Program-made: the position numbers and the translations under genes
Origin: Microbacterium ureisolvens
GTDB lineage: Bacteria > Actinomycetota > Actinomycetes > Actinomycetales > Microbacteriaceae
NCBI RefSeq assembly: GCF_015278315.1
Contig: NZ_JADIJE010000014.1
Span: forward strand, 57,551 to 121,550
Length of the DNA stretch: 64,000 bases
Direction: 5' to 3'
Part shown: positions 10,506-18,227 of the stretch, one piece after another
Layout: every line of letters begins with the position of its first letter
Numbering within the stretch: position 1 is the stretch's first letter
The notes under the pieces: model-generated
Databases searched by the model: none
Told to the model about the DNA's origin: nothing
Seen by the model: only the letters and a program-made list of their open reading frames with translations

Positions 10506-10934
10506 ATGACCGTGTTGTTGACGAACGGGACAGTTCTCGTCGAAGAAGGCCTGCGCGCGCAGGCCGCCGATCTCCTGGAGGGCGCGCCGGATCCCGCCCG
10601 GCTCGAGTTCGCGCTCACCGCCGGCGGCGGGTCCGCGACCGCCGTGACGCCGGAGCTGAACTCGTTGCTGTTGCAGGTGCTGCGCGGGCTCGCGCGCGGG
10701 CGCGTGTCGGTCACCACGCTTCCGGAAGAGGTGACCACCACCGTGGCGGCGGAGCTCGTCGGCGTCTCGCGTCCGACCCTGATGAAGCTGGTGCGCAGCG
10801 GTGAGCTGCCCTCCCGGCAGGTGGGCAGTCACACCCGGCTGGCCACCGGCGACGTGCTGGCGCTCCGCCGGAGGCGGGCCCAGGCGCGCCGCGAGGCCCT
10901 CGAAGCCCTGCGCGACCTCGACGACGAACTCTGA
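10506..10934 (+). CDS. HTH protein, excisionase-type, putative antitoxin
   Basis: 142 residues. The C-terminal half has an excisionase-like MerR helix-turn-helix: TTTVAAELVGVSRPTLMKLV, then RSGELPSRQVGSHTRLATGD. The N-terminal half has no recognised domain. It lies 35 bp upstream of a PIN-domain-like gene on the same strand, a pairing often annotated as an antitoxin with its toxin. ATG 10506 was chosen because a G-rich stretch precedes it. Autoregulation through the upstream dyad is possible but unproven. Confidence 0.75.
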   Translation: MTVLLTNGTVLVEEGLRAQAADLLEGAPDPARLEFALTAGGGSATAVTPELNSLLLQVLRGLARGRVSVTTLPEEVTTTVAAELVGVSRPTLMKLVRSGELPSRQVGSHTRLATGDVLALRRRRAQARREALEALRDLDDEL

Positions 10935-10969
10935 GCGGATCGACAACCTTCGCTGGGTAGTCTGACCAG

Positions 10970-11497
10970 GTGCTCCAACGGGTATTCGTCGACGCCGACG
11001 TCCTCGCCGCACGCACACCGTTCGAATGGCTGGCGCTCCTGTGCGATGAGACCGAGGACTGGTTCCAGCTGCATTCCACGTCCGGCGCGGTGGCAGAGGC
11101 CGTCCTGCTGTGGACCGCAGAGGATCCGGCGCGGCGCGAAGGCTGGTCGGGTCGTCGCCACGACCTGCTCGTCGCGAGCCTCGACGAGGTGCTCGCCACC
11201 CCTGCCGGCCGGTCCGAGGCGGATCCAGCCGACGCCGCCGCGGCCGGCGGCGCGCACGTGCTCCTTTCGTCGCGTGCCGGCGAGGTCGCGGGTGGGGATG
11301 AGCTGCCGTTCGAGGTCTACACCGTCGACGAGTTCCTCTGCCTTCTGGACGACACCGCCGCGGCGCACGTCCGCCGTGTCACCGAACGGCAGCAGGACCG
11401 GCACCACGCCGGCGCGGCGAGCAGGGGCCTCGTCGAGTCGCTCACGGGCGCCGGGTGCCCCGCGTTCGCGGAGCGCGTGTCGCGTCACCTGCGCTGA
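10970..11497 (+). CDS. PIN-domain-like protein, putative toxin
   Basis: 175 residues, GTG start. MLQRVFVDADVLAARTPFEWL matches a PIN N-terminus, with the first acidic residue in VDADVL, and VYTVDEFLCLLDDT suits the C-terminal acidic region. The middle (about 60-110) is diverged and I cannot place every catalytic Asp, so nuclease activity is uncertain. VapC-type PIN proteins cleave tRNA or rRNA and are held by a DNA-binding antitoxin, here presumably the preceding HTH protein. It converges with the HxlR gene. Confidence 0.6.
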   Translation: MLQRVFVDADVLAARTPFEWLALLCDETEDWFQLHSTSGAVAEAVLLWTAEDPARREGWSGRRHDLLVASLDEVLATPAGRSEADPADAAAAGGAHVLLSSRAGEVAGGDELPFEVYTVDEFLCLLDDTAAAHVRRVTERQQDRHHAGAASRGLVESLTGAGCPAFAERVSRHLR

Positions 11498-11518
11498 CGC
11501 GGGAACGGATGCCGCGCC

Positions 11519-11860
11519 TCAGGCGCGGGAGGGGACGACGAGGTTGTCGCGTGCCCAGGCTCCGAGCTGCTCCAGGACCGGGATCAGCTTCTCGCCCTGC
11601 AGGGTCAGCGCGTAGCTGACGGCGACCGGGGGTCCGGGGTCGACGTCCCGGGTGACGAGACGGGTCTCCGCGAGTTCGGTCAGGCGGTCGGAGAGCACGG
11701 CGTCGCTGATGCCGGTGACCGTGCGCTTCAACGCCACGAACGAGAGCGGTCCACTGCTGAGGGCGTCCAGGATCATGCCGTTCCAGCGTTTGCCGAGCAC
11801 CGAGAAGGCGAGCGAGATCGCCGCGTCGCACGCGGGTCCTCCGTGCTCGTCCTCGGCCAT
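11519..11860 (-). CDS. HxlR-family transcriptional regulator
   Basis: 113 residues. It carries the HxlR winged helix: CDAAISLAFSVLGKRWNGMI, FVALKRTVTGISDAVLSDRL, then TELAETRLVTRDVDPGPPVA and SYALTLQGEKLIPVLEQLG. HxlR proteins sense electrophiles or quinones and repress divergent oxidoreductase genes. ATG 11860 is chosen with GAGGGG ahead. The divergent gene is an azoreductase-like flavoprotein, with a perfect palindrome in the 79-bp gap, a classical self-contained stress switch. Confidence 0.9.
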   Translation of the reverse strand: MAEDEHGGPACDAAISLAFSVLGKRWNGMILDALSSGPLSFVALKRTVTGISDAVLSDRLTELAETRLVTRDVDPGPPVAVSYALTLQGEKLIPVLEQLGAWARDNLVVPSRA

Positions 11861-11887
11861 CCCCTCATCGTACCGTGCTACTGTCTG

Positions 11888-11918
11888 CATAGTCACTCTA
11901 CTTTTCATAGTGACTATG
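11888..11918. promoter_or_regulatory. Probable HxlR operator
   Basis: Perfect inverted repeat CATAGTCACT (11888-11897) and AGTGACTATG (11909-11918) separated by 11 bp, centred between the divergent hxlR-like and azoreductase genes. Size and position fit a dimeric winged-helix regulator. Confidence 0.75.
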
Positions 11919-11939
11919 AGAATGCGATCAGGAGCTTCG

Positions 11940-12596
11940 ATGACCCTCTTCCGCCTGGATGCCAGCATCCTTCCCGCCACTTCCGCCAGCCGTGAGCTCG
12001 GCGACCTCGTGGAGGCCGAGTGGACCGCCGCCCACCCGACCTCGTCGGTCGTGCGTCGCGACCTGTCGGCCGACCCGACGCCCGCGACGGCATGGCGCGA
12101 CGCGGTGCAGGGCGGGTTCACGCCCGAGGCCGACCGCACCGACGCGCAGCAGAGCGCGATCGCGCTCGCCCGCACGTACGCCGACGAGCTGCGCGGCGCC
12201 GAGGCGCTGCTGTTCACCGTCCCGCTCTACAACTACGGCGTCTCGCAGCACTTCAAGACCTGGTTCGACCTCGCCTACACCGTGCCCGGGATCGACCCGC
12301 AGGGAACCGACCTCCGCGGCAAGCCCGCGACGCTCGTGACGGTGCTGGGCGGCAACTACGCCGAAGGCACACCCAAGGCCGGCTGGGACCACTCCACCGA
12401 CTGGCTGCGGCGCGTGCTCGTCGACGTCTGGGGCCTCGACCTGCGCCTCGTGCAGCGCCCCTTCACCCTCGTAGGCGTGAACCCCGCCCTCGACGCCTTC
12501 GCGGAGCCGGCCGCCGAGCTCAAGCGCACGGCCGAGTCGGCCGCGGTGCGCTCCGGCCGCGAGCTCGCCGACCTGCGAGGGTCGCGAGTCGCCTGA
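11940..12596 (+). CDS. FMN-dependent NADH-azoreductase / quinone reductase
   Basis: 218 residues with a flavodoxin-like fold. MTLFRLDASILPATSASREL is the phosphate-binding start, and LLFTVPLYNYGVSQHFKTWF is the flavin-contact segment typical of AzoR. KPATLVTVLGGNYAEG follows. The family reduces quinones and azo compounds with NAD(P)H and protects from electrophiles. AGGAG precedes ATG 11940. Divergent HxlR gene and palindrome suggest quinone-induced derepression. Confidence 0.88.
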   Translation: MTLFRLDASILPATSASRELGDLVEAEWTAAHPTSSVVRRDLSADPTPATAWRDAVQGGFTPEADRTDAQQSAIALARTYADELRGAEALLFTVPLYNYGVSQHFKTWFDLAYTVPGIDPQGTDLRGKPATLVTVLGGNYAEGTPKAGWDHSTDWLRRVLVDVWGLDLRLVQRPFTLVGVNPALDAFAEPAAELKRTAESAAVRSGRELADLRGSRVA

Positions 12597-12676
12597 CCCC
12601 GTCAAGGATCCGGGAGGAACGTCGGCTGACGGTGGCCAGGCTGCCCGCGGCGGCGTTTCTCCCGAATCCTTCGCGC

Positions 12677-14110
12677 TCAGCCGGAAGAGCGCGCCGCCCA
12701 CCACTCTCGCAGGCGCCGCTCGGCCTCCTCCTCGCCCACGACGCCCTCATCCAGTCGCAGGTCCAGCAGGAAGCGATAGGCCTCGCCGACCTCGCGTCCC
12801 GGGCTGATGCCGAGCACCTCCTGGATGCGGTTGCCGTCGAGCTCGGGGCGCATCGCGTCGAGCTGCTCCTGCGCGGCGAGCTCGGCGATGCGGCGCTCGA
12901 TGTCGTCGTAGGCGCGGGCCAGGCGCCCGGCCTTCTTGACGTTGCGGGTGGTGACGTCTGCCCGCGTGAGGATGTGCAGGCGCTCGAGCTCGGCGTCGGC
13001 ATCCCTCACATACCGGCGCACCGCGGAATCGGTCCACGCGCCCTCGGAGTAGCCGAAGAACCGCAGGTGCAGCTCGATCAGCCGAGTGACGCTCGCGATC
13101 GTCGCCGAGTCGAAGCGCAGCGCCTGCAGGCGCTTGCGCGCCAACCGCGCGCCCTTGAGGTCGTGGTGATAGAACGTCACACCGCCGCCCGGCTCCAGGC
13201 GCCGCGTCGCCGGCTTGCCGATGTCGTGCAGCAGGGCAGCGATCCGCAGCGGCACGTCGGGGGCGGCATCCGGGTGCCGCGACTTCTCGAGCTCGATCGC
13301 CTGGCGGAGCACCGTCAGCGAGTGCTCGTACACGTCTTTGTGGTGGTGGTGCTCGTCGACCTCGAGCTGCAGCGCAGGGATCTCGGGCAGGAACTCGCCG
13401 ATCAGCCCGGTCTCGACGAGGAGACGGATGCCGCGCACCGGGTCGTCCGTCGCGAGCAGTTTCACCAGCTCGGCCTGGATGCGCTCCGGGCTCACGATCT
13501 CGAGCGTGTGGCGCAGGTCGGCGATGGCGGCCTCCGTGGCCGGGTCCACGCCGAACCCGAGCTGCGAGGCGAACCGGGCCGCCCGCAGCATGCGCAGCGG
13601 GTCGTCGCCGAAGCTCACCGCGGGATCCGTGGGGGTGCGCAGCACGCCGCGCACGAGGTCCTCGACGCCGCCCGTGGGGTCGACGAGGGTCTGGCTCGGC
13701 ACCCGCAGCGCCATCGCGTTGACCGTGAAGTCGCGGCGGACGAGGTCTCCCCCGATCGTGTCGCCGAACTCGACAGTCGGCTTGCGGGTGACGCCGTCGT
13801 AGCTGTCGGCGCGGTAGGTGGTGATCTCGACCTGCTCGCGGTGGACGCGGGCGCCGATCGTGCCGAATGCGCGGCCGATGTCCCACTGCGCGGTCGAGAT
13901 GGGCGTCACGATCCGCAGGATCTCGTCGGGCCGCGCGTCGGTCGTGAAGTCGAGGTCGTTCGTGCGACGGCCGAGCAGCGCGTCGCGCACGGGGCCACCG
14001 ACGATCGCCAGATCGTGGCCGGCGTCGGCGAACGCGCGGGCGAGCGTGGCGACGACGGGAGACTCGGCGAGCACGCCGAGGCGCGCGATGCCCTCGGCCA
14101 TGTTGAGCAT
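12677..14110 (-). CDS. cca: CCA tRNA nucleotidyltransferase
   Basis: 477 residues. The class II nucleotidyltransferase head has IVGGPVRDALLGRRTNDLDF with the two catalytic Asp (DLDF), then RRDFTVNAMAL and DDPLRMLRAARFASQLGF. An HD phosphohydrolase-like part follows (ALLHDIGKPATR, VTFYHHDLKGARLA). It adds or repairs the 3' CCA of tRNAs. ATG 14110 and ATG 14101 are both possible; GGAGG lies 3 bp before the first, so 14101 has better spacing. The usual actinobacterial position, near DUF6049 and murJ, is kept, but the NUDIX gene often found between them is not here. Confidence 0.95.
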   Translation of the reverse strand: MLNMAEGIARLGVLAESPVVATLARAFADAGHDLAIVGGPVRDALLGRRTNDLDFTTDARPDEILRIVTPISTAQWDIGRAFGTIGARVHREQVEITTYRADSYDGVTRKPTVEFGDTIGGDLVRRDFTVNAMALRVPSQTLVDPTGGVEDLVRGVLRTPTDPAVSFGDDPLRMLRAARFASQLGFGVDPATEAAIADLRHTLEIVSPERIQAELVKLLATDDPVRGIRLLVETGLIGEFLPEIPALQLEVDEHHHHKDVYEHSLTVLRQAIELEKSRHPDAAPDVPLRIAALLHDIGKPATRRLEPGGGVTFYHHDLKGARLARKRLQALRFDSATIASVTRLIELHLRFFGYSEGAWTDSAVRRYVRDADAELERLHILTRADVTTRNVKKAGRLARAYDDIERRIAELAAQEQLDAMRPELDGNRIQEVLGISPGREVGEAYRFLLDLRLDEGVVGEEEAERRLREWWAARSSG

Positions 14111-14143
14111 GGCCTCCAGCCTACCGAGCCGCTTCTCACCGGT

Positions 14144-14202
14144 TTCGAATCGCGCACTTTGCGGGTTCGGGCGCCTCGAAGCTGCAAAGTGCGCGATTCG
14201 AA
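14144..14202. repeat. 19-bp perfect inverted repeat between two same-strand genes
   Basis: TTCGAATCGCGCACTTTGC (14144-14162) is exactly reverse-complementary to 14184-14202, with a 21-base loop. It lies between the methyltransferase stop and the cca start, both leftward. There is no T-run, so an ordinary intrinsic terminator is doubtful; a mobile REP-type element or mRNA-stabilising hairpin is possible. Confidence 0.85.
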
Positions 14203-14205
14203 CTC

Positions 14206-15723
14206 TCAGGCGAAACGGAGGAATCCGGTGAACGTCAGTTCGCGCACCCGAGGCAGGAGATCGCCCCGGAGGGCCCCGGCGTCGACCTCGAGCAGCTCGG
14301 CGATCGCGTCGATCAGCACTCCGACGGGCAGGTCGCCGTCGCACGCCCCGACGAGGGCAGCGAGCCCGGGATCGACGCCCAGCGCGCGCCCGAACCCGCC
14401 ACCCTGGCGCAGCTCGATCACGGTCGGATCCTCGGCGCCGGGCAGGTGATGACGCGCTTCGGTCACGTCCGGTGCGACCGTGAGGACGGATGCCGCGAGC
14501 CCGGCGTCGTCGAGCGCGGCCAGGCGATCGTGAGCCGCGAGTGCCGCGGCGAGGTGATCGCCCAGTCCGTCGCCGGCGAGCGCCGTGTGCAGCGTCTCGT
14601 AGCGGGCCAGCGTGGGCTCACCGGCAGGACGTCGCAGCAGCAGGTACCCGAACCCGACCTCGGCGACGCGGCGCTCAGAGAAGTCGTCGAGCCACGCGTC
14701 GACCAGCCGCGCGAAGCCCGGGGTTCCGGGCAGCGTGCCGCCGTCGCGCACCCACAGCTCGGCGTACGACAGCGGGTCGAGGCTCTCGCGCTCGACCACC
14801 CAGGCGTCGAGCGCCACCCGTGAGGACTTGACCCATTCCCGCACCCGCTCGAGCCCGGGCACGCCGTCACGCGTCTCCCAGTTGCCCAGCAGCTGCGCGA
14901 CGCCGCCCGCGGTCAGGTGGGCGCCGACACCCCGCACGAAGGCGGCCACGAGGTCGTCGCCGACCATGCCGCCGTCGCGGTACTCGTACGCCGGCACGTC
15001 GGCGACACGCGGCGTGATGACGAAGGGCGGGTTCGACACGATGCGGTCGAACCGCTCGCCGGCGACGGGCTCGAACAGGCTTCCGAGCCGCGTCTGGACG
15101 CCGTCCACGCCGTTGAGCAGCGCGTTGAGCCGAGTGAAGGCGAGCGCACGCGGCGAGATGTCGGTGGCGACGACCTCGTCGACCTGCGCGCGGGCGCGGA
15201 GCGCCTGGATGCCGCATCCGGCGCCGATGTCGAGCCCCCGCGCCGCGGGGGTCGTGAGCTGCAGACCGGCGAGCGTCAGCGACGCCCCGCCGACTCCGAG
15301 CACGTGGTCTTCGGGGAGGGGTCCGCTCAAAGCGGCCTCGTCGAGGTCGCTCGCGATCCACCACTGTCCGGTTCCCGCCGCGTCGGCGTACGACTGCGGC
15401 CGCACCACCGCGAGGGGCTGGACGATCTCCTCGGCGATGCTCGCGAGACCGAGTCGCACGAGTCCACCGGCGCGGGTGCGGGGAAGGGAGCTGTCGACGG
15501 ATGCCTCGTCCTGCGGCATCCCGAGCACCAGTAGTCTGCCCAGCACGGCGAGGGCGTCGCGGCGGTCGCCGAGGACGCGCGAGGCCGGCGAACGGAGCCC
15601 GCGCGCGATGGCGTCGTCGGCGGCCGCGCCCCACGCATCGCGCACGGCCTCGGCGGTGAAGCCGGCATCGCGCAGGTCGGCGGCGAGGTCGCGGCAGAGG
15701 GTCGGGTCCGGTTCGGGGAGCAC
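14206..15723 (-). CDS. Class I SAM-dependent methyltransferase with N-terminal DUF7059-like region
   Basis: 505 residues from GTG 15723. RGLDIGAGCGIQALRARAQV is the SAM site, VVATDISPRALAFTRLNALL the acidic loop, and IVSNPPFVITPR the NPPF catalytic motif of N-methylating enzymes such as PrmC or RsmC-type. The N-terminal 150 and C-terminal 200 residues are additional and not diagnostic. The target (protein glutamine, rRNA base or other) cannot be told. It lies divergent from DUF6049 and upstream of cca. Confidence 0.82.
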   Translation of the reverse strand: MLPEPDPTLCRDLAADLRDAGFTAEAVRDAWGAAADDAIARGLRSPASRVLGDRRDALAVLGRLLVLGMPQDEASVDSSLPRTRAGGLVRLGLASIAEEIVQPLAVVRPQSYADAAGTGQWWIASDLDEAALSGPLPEDHVLGVGGASLTLAGLQLTTPAARGLDIGAGCGIQALRARAQVDEVVATDISPRALAFTRLNALLNGVDGVQTRLGSLFEPVAGERFDRIVSNPPFVITPRVADVPAYEYRDGGMVGDDLVAAFVRGVGAHLTAGGVAQLLGNWETRDGVPGLERVREWVKSSRVALDAWVVERESLDPLSYAELWVRDGGTLPGTPGFARLVDAWLDDFSERRVAEVGFGYLLLRRPAGEPTLARYETLHTALAGDGLGDHLAAALAAHDRLAALDDAGLAASVLTVAPDVTEARHHLPGAEDPTVIELRQGGGFGRALGVDPGLAALVGACDGDLPVGVLIDAIAELLEVDAGALRGDLLPRVRELTFTGFLRFA

Positions 15724-15854
15724 GCGTCCATCCAACCCTGTGGCGCGGTGAGGCGCTCCGGCGGCCCGGCGTCCGGCGGGCTCGGAGGCGCTGACCGTAG
15801 AATCGGGGTCGATCGTGCGGTCAGGACATCGCACAGGAGCGAACCCCCGACAGG

Positions 15855-18227
15855 ATGATCGTGACCCCACCGCGAGCTCTGCGGCGCCCCCCTCGCCGCG
15901 CACCGCGTCTCGTCACCGCCGCACTCGCGGCGGTGGTCGTGGTCTGCGGCATGCTGCTCCCGGTGCCGGCGACGGCCGCCGCGCCCGAGCCCGCCCCGAC
16001 GCCCAGCGAGATCTCGGACGTGCCTGCCGGCACCTCGGTGTTCACGCTCTCTCCGTCGTCGAACGGCATCGTGCGCCCCGGCGACGCGCTCAGCGTGTCG
16101 ATCTCGCTCCAGAACGCCACCGACGCCGAGATCGCGCCGACCACCGTGACGCTCGCGCTCGGGCGGACCCCGATCGCGAACCGTGAGGCGCTCGGGGAGT
16201 GGCTCTCGGGCTCGGTATCGGCGGCCGGGCTCGAGCCGATCGCCGAAGGCGGGTTCGACGCCGTCCAGGCCGGCGCGTTCCAGGTGCGGGGCATCACGGT
16301 CGACGCCGACAACCCGGCGCTCGCCGGCCTCGCCGCGGGCGTCTACCCGATCGCCGCGTCGTACGACGGCTCGTCGGGCACGGTGACGTCCACCAGCGCC
16401 ATGATCGTGCCGCCCGCCGACGCCGTCGATGTCGGCCTCGGTGTGATCGTCCCGATCACGGCCGGCGCGCTGGAAGAAGGCCTCCTCACCGCCGACGAGC
16501 TCGCCGAGCTCACGGCGTCGGACGGCGCGCTCACCAACCAGCTCGACGGGGTCACCGGAACCGCGGCGATCCTCGCGGTCGACCCGGCCGTGCCGGCCTC
16601 GATCCGCGTGCTGGGGACGTCGGCGCCCGAGTCCGCCCTCGAGTGGCTCGAGCGACTCGAGAACATCCAGAACTCGCGCTTCGCCCTCCAGTTCGGTGAC
16701 GCCGACGTCACGGCGCAGCTCCAGGCGGGCCTGCCGCGCCCGCTCGAGCCCACCTCGTTCACGGCCTACATGGACCCGGCCGACTTCGTCGCTCCCAGCC
16801 CAACCCCGACCGCGACGCCGACCGAGTCGCCGTCCACGTCGCCCACCCCCACCCCGACGCCCACTGCCGGCAGTTCCCTGCCCGGCACCGAGGAGCTGCT
16901 GGCCGTCGGCCCCGCCACCCGCCCGGGCGTCTACTGGCCTGCCGACGGCACCGCCGACACCGAGATCGCCGAACGGCTCGCCGAGATCGACGCGGGCGGC
17001 ATGACGCCGGTGACGCTCGTGCCCTCGTCGACGACGGATGCCGGAGCCGCCGGCCGCACCGTCTCGGCCCACGGCCGCATCGGGTCGGCCGAGGTGCTGG
17101 TCTACGACAGCGACATCTCATCGACGCTCGACGAAGCGTCGCAGCGTGAGGAGTCGTGGCTGCGCGGCGCGTCGCTCACCTCCGCCACCGCCTACCTCGC
17201 CTTCGCCACGGCGGAGGCTGACGGACCGATCCTCACCACCGTGGGGCGCGGAGAAGGCCGCGATCGCGTCGAGCTCGGTGCCGCCATCTCCGCCGCCTTC
17301 GGCGCACCGGACGTCACCCCGCGCACGATCGCCACGGTGGCGGCGAGCGAGGCACGCGACGTCGAGCTCGAAGAGATCGAGCCCTCGCAGGAGCGTGCGG
17401 CCGCGGCATCCGCCCTCGTCGCCGATGAATCCGAACTCGCGCGGTTCGCGACCATTCTCGACACCCCGTCGCTGCTGACCGGCCCCGAGCGTGCCGAGAT
17501 CCTGCAGCTTCTGGGCGTCGCCTGGATCGGTGACGCGGCGTGGCCTGCCGCCCTCGCCGACCATCGTCAGGCGAGCGTCGACACCCTCGACTCGGTCGCG
17601 CTGCTGCCGACGAGCCCGAGTGACCTGTACGGCTCGTCCGCGGCCCTGCGGTTCTGGGTGCGCAACGACCTGCCCTACCCCGTGAACCTCGTGCTCTACA
17701 CGACGCGCGACAACCCCCGGCTCGACGTGCAGCCGCAGACGCCGCTGGTCGCGACGCCCGAGAGCAACACGCGCGTCGAGGTGCCGGTGCAGGCCCGGGT
17801 GGGGCGCGGCGACGTCACGCTCACCCTGCAGCTGCGCAGCCCCGCGTTCGTCGCGATCGGCGAGGCCGAGTCGGTCGAGGTCAGCGTCTACGCCGACTGG
17901 GAGGCCGTGGGCATCGCCGCCCTCGCTGTGCTCGTCGGCCTGCTGCTGGCCTTCGGCATCATCCGCACGGTGCTGCGGATGCGCCGGAGACGCCGGAAGA
18001 CGGATGCCGCAGCCGACGCTCCGGCGGAGGGTGCGGGTGCGCCGACCGACGTCGACGAGGCGCCGGGCGAAGAGGCCGAGGCGCTGGGTGACCAGGCCGA
18101 AGTGCCGCGCGAACGGGCGGAAGTGCCGGGTGAGCGGGCCGAGTCTTCAGGCGACGCGGTTGAGGCGTCGGACGACGCGGGGTCGGCTTCCCGCGAGACG
18201 GCGCCGGACGAGGAGCGCGGGCGATGA
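15855..18227 (+). CDS. DUF6049-family secreted, membrane-anchored protein
   Basis: 790 residues. Signal peptide RLVTAALAAVVVVCGMLLPV (about 19-38) with AxA-like cleavage near ATAAAPE, a large extracellular part with a Pro/Thr-rich linker (about 320-345), a C-terminal helix AALAVLVGLLLAFGIIRTVL, a basic RMRRRRRKT stop-transfer and a 75-residue acidic tail with loose seven-residue repeats. It sits immediately upstream of murJ with a 4-bp overlap, the conserved actinobacterial order. A role with murJ in envelope assembly is inferred from position only. Confidence 0.88.
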   Translation: MIVTPPRALRRPPRRAPRLVTAALAAVVVVCGMLLPVPATAAAPEPAPTPSEISDVPAGTSVFTLSPSSNGIVRPGDALSVSISLQNATDAEIAPTTVTLALGRTPIANREALGEWLSGSVSAAGLEPIAEGGFDAVQAGAFQVRGITVDADNPALAGLAAGVYPIAASYDGSSGTVTSTSAMIVPPADAVDVGLGVIVPITAGALEEGLLTADELAELTASDGALTNQLDGVTGTAAILAVDPAVPASIRVLGTSAPESALEWLERLENIQNSRFALQFGDADVTAQLQAGLPRPLEPTSFTAYMDPADFVAPSPTPTATPTESPSTSPTPTPTPTAGSSLPGTEELLAVGPATRPGVYWPADGTADTEIAERLAEIDAGGMTPVTLVPSSTTDAGAAGRTVSAHGRIGSAEVLVYDSDISSTLDEASQREESWLRGASLTSATAYLAFATAEADGPILTTVGRGEGRDRVELGAAISAAFGAPDVTPRTIATVAASEARDVELEEIEPSQERAAAASALVADESELARFATILDTPSLLTGPERAEILQLLGVAWIGDAAWPAALADHRQASVDTLDSVALLPTSPSDLYGSSAALRFWVRNDLPYPVNLVLYTTRDNPRLDVQPQTPLVATPESNTRVEVPVQARVGRGDVTLTLQLRSPAFVAIGEAESVEVSVYADWEAVGIAALAVLVGLLLAFGIIRTVLRMRRRRRKTDAAADAPAEGAGAPTDVDEAPGEEAEALGDQAEVPRERAEVPGERAESSGDAVEASDDAGSASRETAPDEERGR

